DNA of 64,000 bases from Castellaniella sp. (GTDB lineage: Bacteria > Pseudomonadota > Gammaproteobacteria > Burkholderiales > Burkholderiaceae_B): NCBI RefSeq assembly GCF_034675845.1, contig NZ_JAUCCU010000001.1, forward strand, positions 1,426,001 through 1,490,000. The letters run 5' to 3'. Both the position numbers and the translations under genes were made by a program. Numbering within the stretch: position 1 is the stretch's first letter; each line of letters starts with the position of its first letter. Below, piece by piece: positions 60,681 through 64,000 of this stretch. The notes below the pieces were generated by a model. The model was not told the DNA's origin. It searched no databases and worked only from the letters and a program-made list of their open reading frames with translations.

Positions 60681-61587
60681 TCAAGCAGACAATAACCACC
60701 GCCAACCAGGCATCAGCGAGTCTGCCGAAGCGCTTTGGTGGTGGTGGCCGGGCAGCACGGCAGCGTGCAGCCGCAGGCCGGGGCAGCGGGCAAAATCCGC
60801 TGCCAGGTTCTGCAGGCCATCCACCATGGCGCGCGACTGACGCTGCCTCAGACGATGTTCACGCGTCATGGCATCCAGGGCAGGATCAGCCTGTTCCTGG
60901 GGGCTCAGGCCCTGCTCATGTGCGCCCACCGTCAGCCATAGGCCCAGCGGGGGCAAGCCCTGGCCGCAGAGCCAGTCCAGGCGCCGCCGCCGCAGACGAT
61001 CCAGGTACTGTTGCCCCCACCAGACGGAAGGACTGGACAGCGCATAAGCACTGAAAGCGCGCGGGCGATGCAATAAGACATACAAGCCGAACAAGGCCCC
61101 CAGTGAATGGCCACAAAACACCTGCCGGCCAGGGTCCAGACGAAAATCACCGGCAATTAGGCCACGCACCTGATCCAAGGTGCGCAGCCAGGCCGCTGCA
61201 CCCGCGCGTCCGGCGACAGCCTGCGCGGACATCGGGCTGTCCGGCAGCAGATCGGCGGATGCCACGGTATCACCCGGGCCTTGCCTGCGCCGCCAGCCGG
61301 GCAGGCACATATTCAAGCACCCGATCCTGCGGCACTTGTGGCCCCAGGCCCACCAACAAGCCCGGCAGGCCCGCAGAATCGGCGCGCATCACATCGAACT
61401 GCTTCAAGTCCAGCACATAGGCCACCGGCCAGCCCTGGGGTGGCATCAATCCGGCAGGCAACGCCACGCGCACCGCGCAGGGACGGCAATCGGGCGCAGA
61501 CAGGTTAAATTCGCGAAGTACGGACATAGCACCAGACCAATCGGGCAGGGATAAAACCGGCATCGTCAAGACGCAGGGCAGTGTCAT
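60681..61587 (-). pseudogene. IroE/BfeB-like siderophore esterase, split by an apparent +1 frameshift
   Basis: Two overlapping frames together make an alpha/beta-hydrolase of about 301 residues. The first (61587 to 61270) encodes VLREFNLSAPDCRPCAVRVA through RVLEYVPARLAAQARPG-stop. The second resumes DTVASADLLPDS and carries the nucleophile motif VFCGHSLGALFGLYVLLHRP, SAYALSSPSVWWG and the final catalytic His (LPGHHHQSAS). Removing one base near 61270-61280 (CCCGGGTGAT) joins them. Such esterases hydrolyse ferric enterobactin-type trilactones. The join falls in a variable linker, so the exact site is uncertain. The gene lies between fepA and the iron ABC importer, supporting the role. Confidence 0.78.
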
Positions 61588-61703
61588 CCTCTATACTTTC
61601 ACAATTGTAAACGGTTCTCATTCTTTTCAGACTTGCAGCGCATCTTCCGCTCCCCTATCTCGCGGCCGACCAGCGCCGGGTCCCGTCTCTCCCTATTCCC
61701 TGA
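61588..61703. promoter_or_regulatory. Divergent esterase/iron-importer promoter with Fur-box-like site
   Basis: AATTGTAAACGGTTCTCAT (61603-61621) reads on the other strand as ATGAGAACCGTTTACAATT, similar to Fur sites of the GAGAA-type. It could control both the esterase and the FecCD-type permease gene. Confidence 0.5.
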
Positions 61704-62759
61704 ATGGACGCATCCCTGACACGCCCCCCCTCCGCCCTGGAAGACTATCAACGCATGCTGCGCCGCCGCTGGCTGATGGTGGCCGTCTTGCTGATCATTA
61801 TCTTGGCCTCGATCCTGGCCGACTTCATGCTGGGCCCCTCCGGGCTAGGTTGGGCGGAACTCAGTCACGCCTTGCTGCATCCCGATCAGGCGGACCCCAC
61901 CACGCGCGTCATTGTCTGGGATATCCGCCTGCCGTTTGCCCTGATGGCGGTGGCCATCGGCCTGGCCCTGGGCCTGGCGGGCGGCGAGATGCAAACCATT
62001 CTGAACAACCCACTGGCCAGTCCCTTTACGCTGGGCATTTCATCGGCGGCGGCCTTTGGTGCCTCGCTGGCGATTGTGCTGGGCCTGTCGCTGCCCGGGG
62101 TGCCGCAGTCCTGGACCATTGCCGCCAACGCCTTTGTCTTTGCCCTGGTTTCGGCCATGCTGCTGGATGCGGTGGCGCGCTGGGGCTCCATGAGCACCTC
62201 CGGGCTGGTCCTGTTTGGCATCGCCCTGGTTTTTTCCTTTAATGCCGCAGTGTCGCTGGTACAGTTCGTCGCCAGTGCCGAGGCCCTGCAAGGCCTGGTG
62301 TTCTGGACCATGGGCAGCCTGGCGCGATCCTCTTGGCCCAAGGTCGGCCTGATGTTGCTGACTTTTGTGATCCTGCTGCCCTTGTCGCTGCGCGACACCT
62401 GGAAGCTGACGGCCCTGCGGCTGGGCGAAGACCGCGCCGCCAGCTTCGGCATCGACGTCCCCCGACTGCGGCTGACAGCCCTGGTGCGTATCAGCATCCT
62501 GGCCGCCATGGCGGTATCGTTTGTCGGCACCATCGGCTTCATCGGCCTGATCGCCCCGCATATCGCCCGGCGCATGTTCGGCGAAGACCATCGTTTTTAC
62601 CTGCCGGGCAGCGCCCTGGTGGGGGGTACTATTCTGTCGCTGGCGTCCATCGCCTCAAAAAACATCGTGCCCGGCATCATCATCCCCGTGGGCATCGTGA
62701 CCTCTCTGGTAGGGGTGCCGTTTTTCCTGGCCGTCGTGTTACGACGGCAAATCAAATAA
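61704..62759 (+). CDS. FecCD-family iron-siderophore ABC permease
   Basis: The 351-residue permease has about ten membrane segments. The FecCD signatures are RLPFALMAVAIGLALGLAGG, EMQTILNNPLASPFTLGISS and GTIGFIGLIAPHIARRMFGE (coupling helix). It starts just after the Fur-like region and lies 3 bases upstream of the ATPase gene. Only one permease gene is visible, so it probably works as a homodimer. Ferric catecholates are the likely cargo, judged from the fepA neighbour. Confidence 0.93.
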   Translation: MDASLTRPPSALEDYQRMLRRRWLMVAVLLIIILASILADFMLGPSGLGWAELSHALLHPDQADPTTRVIVWDIRLPFALMAVAIGLALGLAGGEMQTILNNPLASPFTLGISSAAAFGASLAIVLGLSLPGVPQSWTIAANAFVFALVSAMLLDAVARWGSMSTSGLVLFGIALVFSFNAAVSLVQFVASAEALQGLVFWTMGSLARSSWPKVGLMLLTFVILLPLSLRDTWKLTALRLGEDRAASFGIDVPRLRLTALVRISILAAMAVSFVGTIGFIGLIAPHIARRMFGEDHRFYLPGSALVGGTILSLASIASKNIVPGIIIPVGIVTSLVGVPFFLAVVLRRQIK

Positions 62760-62762
62760 GCC

Positions 62763-63548
62763 ATGCTGCAGATACAGGACCTGTCGGTGGCCTATGCCCG
62801 CCGCACCATTATTCACCACCTGTCTGCCGGGCCGCTCATGCCGGGTCGGCTGGTGTCTTTGATCGGGCCTAACGGCAGCGGAAAATCCACGCTGCTGAAG
62901 GCCTTGGCAGGGCTGCTGAAGGCCAGCCACGGCCAGGTCATGCTGGATGGGCAGGATCTGACCCGGCTATCCTTCGAACGCCGCGCCCAAAGTGTGGTCT
63001 ACCTGCCGCAGTCCCTGCCTGCCTCGGTGCATTTGCGGGTATTCGAGTCCGTCATGGTGGCGGCCCGCGCCTCGGACCTGGACCCCGCCGCACAGGCAGT
63101 GGACCCACAGCGCATCCTGGATGTACTCAAGCGCCTGGGCATCGAACACCTGGCCATGCATTATCTGGACCAGCTCTCGGGCGGACAAAAACAACTGGTG
63201 GGTCTGGCGCAGGCGCTGATCCGCACGCCGCGCCTGCTGCTGCTGGACGAGCCACTGTCCGCGCTGGACCTGAACTATCAATGTCATGTAATGGATCTGC
63301 TGGCCCAGGAAACCCGCGAACACGGCCTGACCACCCTGATCGTGCTGCACGATTTGAATATCGCCCTGCAGCGCAGCGACGAAACCTTGCTGATCCGCGC
63401 AGGTGAACTGGTGGGCCATGGCTTGCCCGCCGACGTGATCACCGCCGAATCTCTGGCTGACGTCTATCAAGTGCGTGCCCGGGTCGAGACCTGCTCGCGC
63501 GGCTTATCCCATATTTTGATCGACGGCCTATGTTCGACTACGCCCTGA
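62763..63548 (+). CDS. FecE/FepC-type ABC ATP-binding protein
   Basis: The 261-residue ATPase has Walker A GPNGSGKST (35-43), Q-loop VYLPQSLPASVHLRVFESVM, signature LSGGQKQLVGLAQAL and Walker B LLLLDEPLSALD. The His switch is LIVLHDLNIALQRSD. It powers the adjacent FecCD-type permease. The last 19 bases overlap the start of the binding-protein gene. Confidence 0.93.
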   Translation: MLQIQDLSVAYARRTIIHHLSAGPLMPGRLVSLIGPNGSGKSTLLKALAGLLKASHGQVMLDGQDLTRLSFERRAQSVVYLPQSLPASVHLRVFESVMVAARASDLDPAAQAVDPQRILDVLKRLGIEHLAMHYLDQLSGGQKQLVGLAQALIRTPRLLLLDEPLSALDLNYQCHVMDLLAQETREHGLTTLIVLHDLNIALQRSDETLLIRAGELVGHGLPADVITAESLADVYQVRARVETCSRGLSHILIDGLCSTTP

Positions 63549-64000
63549 CCCGATTGTTTCAAATCACGACGACGCTGCTGCTTGGCCTGACCTTCAGCCT
63601 GGCGGGGCCGGTATTGGCCGAACCCATCCAAGTCACGGATATCCTGGGCCGCCAGGTAACCCTGCCCAAACCCGCCCAGCGGGTGGTGCTGGCCCAAGCG
63701 CGACATTTCCAGGTGCTGTCCCTGCTGACGCCAGATCCCGCTGCCATTCTGGCCGGCTGGTCCGACGAATTCCGGACCTCGTTCAAACCCGACTACCAGG
63801 CTGCGCTGGCGCGTTTCCCCAGCCTGGCCGACGTCCCGGTGGTGGGACGCCACACGGCGGACTCCTTCTCGGTCGAGGCCACGCTGGGCCTGCGCCCAGA
63901 CCTGGTGGTGATGACGGTCTCCTTCGCCGGTCTGGCCCCCGGACAATCCGCCGATGAGTCCCCCTTGATCCGCCGTCTCGAGGCGGCGAACGTCCCCGTC
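63530..64000 (+). CDS. Iron-siderophore periplasmic binding protein, N-terminal part (cut by window end)
   Basis: ATG 63530 opens a frame that runs without a stop to the last base (157 codons). It starts with a signal peptide (TTTLLLGLTFSLAGPVLA) and then EPIQVTDILGRQVTLPKPAQ, RVVLAQARHFQVLSLL and the LGLRPDLVVMTVSF segment. These match TroA/FecB-type class III binding proteins. It completes the FecCD/FecE importer. The C-terminal lobe lies outside the window. Confidence 0.88.
   Translation, partial: MFDYALTRLFQITTTLLLGLTFSLAGPVLAEPIQVTDILGRQVTLPKPAQRVVLAQARHFQVLSLLTPDPAAILAGWSDEFRTSFKPDYQAALARFPSLADVPVVGRHTADSFSVEATLGLRPDLVVMTVSFAGLAPGQSADESPLIRRLEAANVPV

Noticed and set aside
1..64000. CRISPR array, prophage or integrative element
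   Set aside because: No regularly spaced short direct repeats, integrase, phage structural gene or tRNA-bounded direct repeat was seen. The tRNA-Arg at 34137-34211 shows no duplicated 3' end nearby.

Overview
The window looks like chromosome of a beta-proteobacterium of the order Burkholderiales, most likely family Alcaligenaceae (the Bordetella/Castellaniella/Pusillimonas side). This rests on the high GC content, on gene orders typical of the order (mreBCD-mrdA-rodA beside gatCAB; metX-metW-ampG; rplU-rpmA-obgE-proB), and on protein sequences resembling Bordetella-type families. The assignment is inferred from familiarity and not from a search. No prophage, plasmid gene, CRISPR array or complete insertion sequence is visible.

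Layout. 0-5 kb: end of a marR gene, argJ, rplU-rpmA, obgE, proB. 4.8-8.6 kb: an Lrp-type regulator divergent from dadA, an aspartate-less OmpR-like regulator and an OmpA-type lipoprotein. 8.8-11.5 kb: ftsE-ftsX-mutY. 11.5-17.2 kb (minus): mreB-mreC-mreD-mrdA-rodA, with rodA frameshifted. 17.5-20.8 kb: gatCAB. 20.8-21.4 kb: a non-coding island of two nested palindromes in opposite orientation. 21.4-28.5 kb: pyrE, an extradiol-dioxygenase homologue, xth, a YjfB-like small protein, a bile-acid-symporter-family transporter, and metX-metW-ampG behind a probable SAM-II riboswitch (metX is frameshifted). 28.8-34.2 kb: a small LuxR-type regulator, gshA, then a sensor kinase, a FixJ-like regulator, a secreted HbpS-like protein and a secreted ankyrin protein; tRNA-Arg follows. 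34.4-37.7 kb: di-haem cytochrome c5, nitronate monooxygenase plus enoyl-CoA hydratase, and a small protein. 37.7-44.2 kb (minus): priA-rep (rep frameshifted), hemE and a Fis-type orphan regulator. 44.4-51.9 kb: an alanine symporter and a complete D-Ala-D-Ala utilisation set, ddpXABCDF, preceded by pgi. 53.6-58.2 kb: beta-oxidation genes and a transposase-derived protein. 58.3-64 kb: a FepA-type receptor, a frameshifted esterase and a FecCD/FecE/FecB-type ABC importer, whose binding protein is cut by the window edge.

Shared themes. Cell-wall synthesis and recycling recur: the elongasome genes, ftsEX, ampG, ddpXABCDF for D-Ala-D-Ala, dadA to oxidise D-Ala, and an AGCS alanine symporter. Two separate fatty-acid-related transcription units (nitronate monooxygenase/enoyl-CoA hydratase, and the FadB/FadN-like plus fadA pair) carry the same TCAAAC-N4-GTTTGA box. 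The most original features are the palindrome pair, whose arms differ in sequence between copies but stay self-complementary; the kinase/regulator/HbpS-like/ankyrin cluster; and a RAYT-like protein that appears to have lost all its catalytic residues. Four genes (rodA, metX, rep and the esterase) each carry one apparent extra base. Two of these extra bases lie in homopolymers, so sequencing error must be excluded before calling any of the four a pseudogene.
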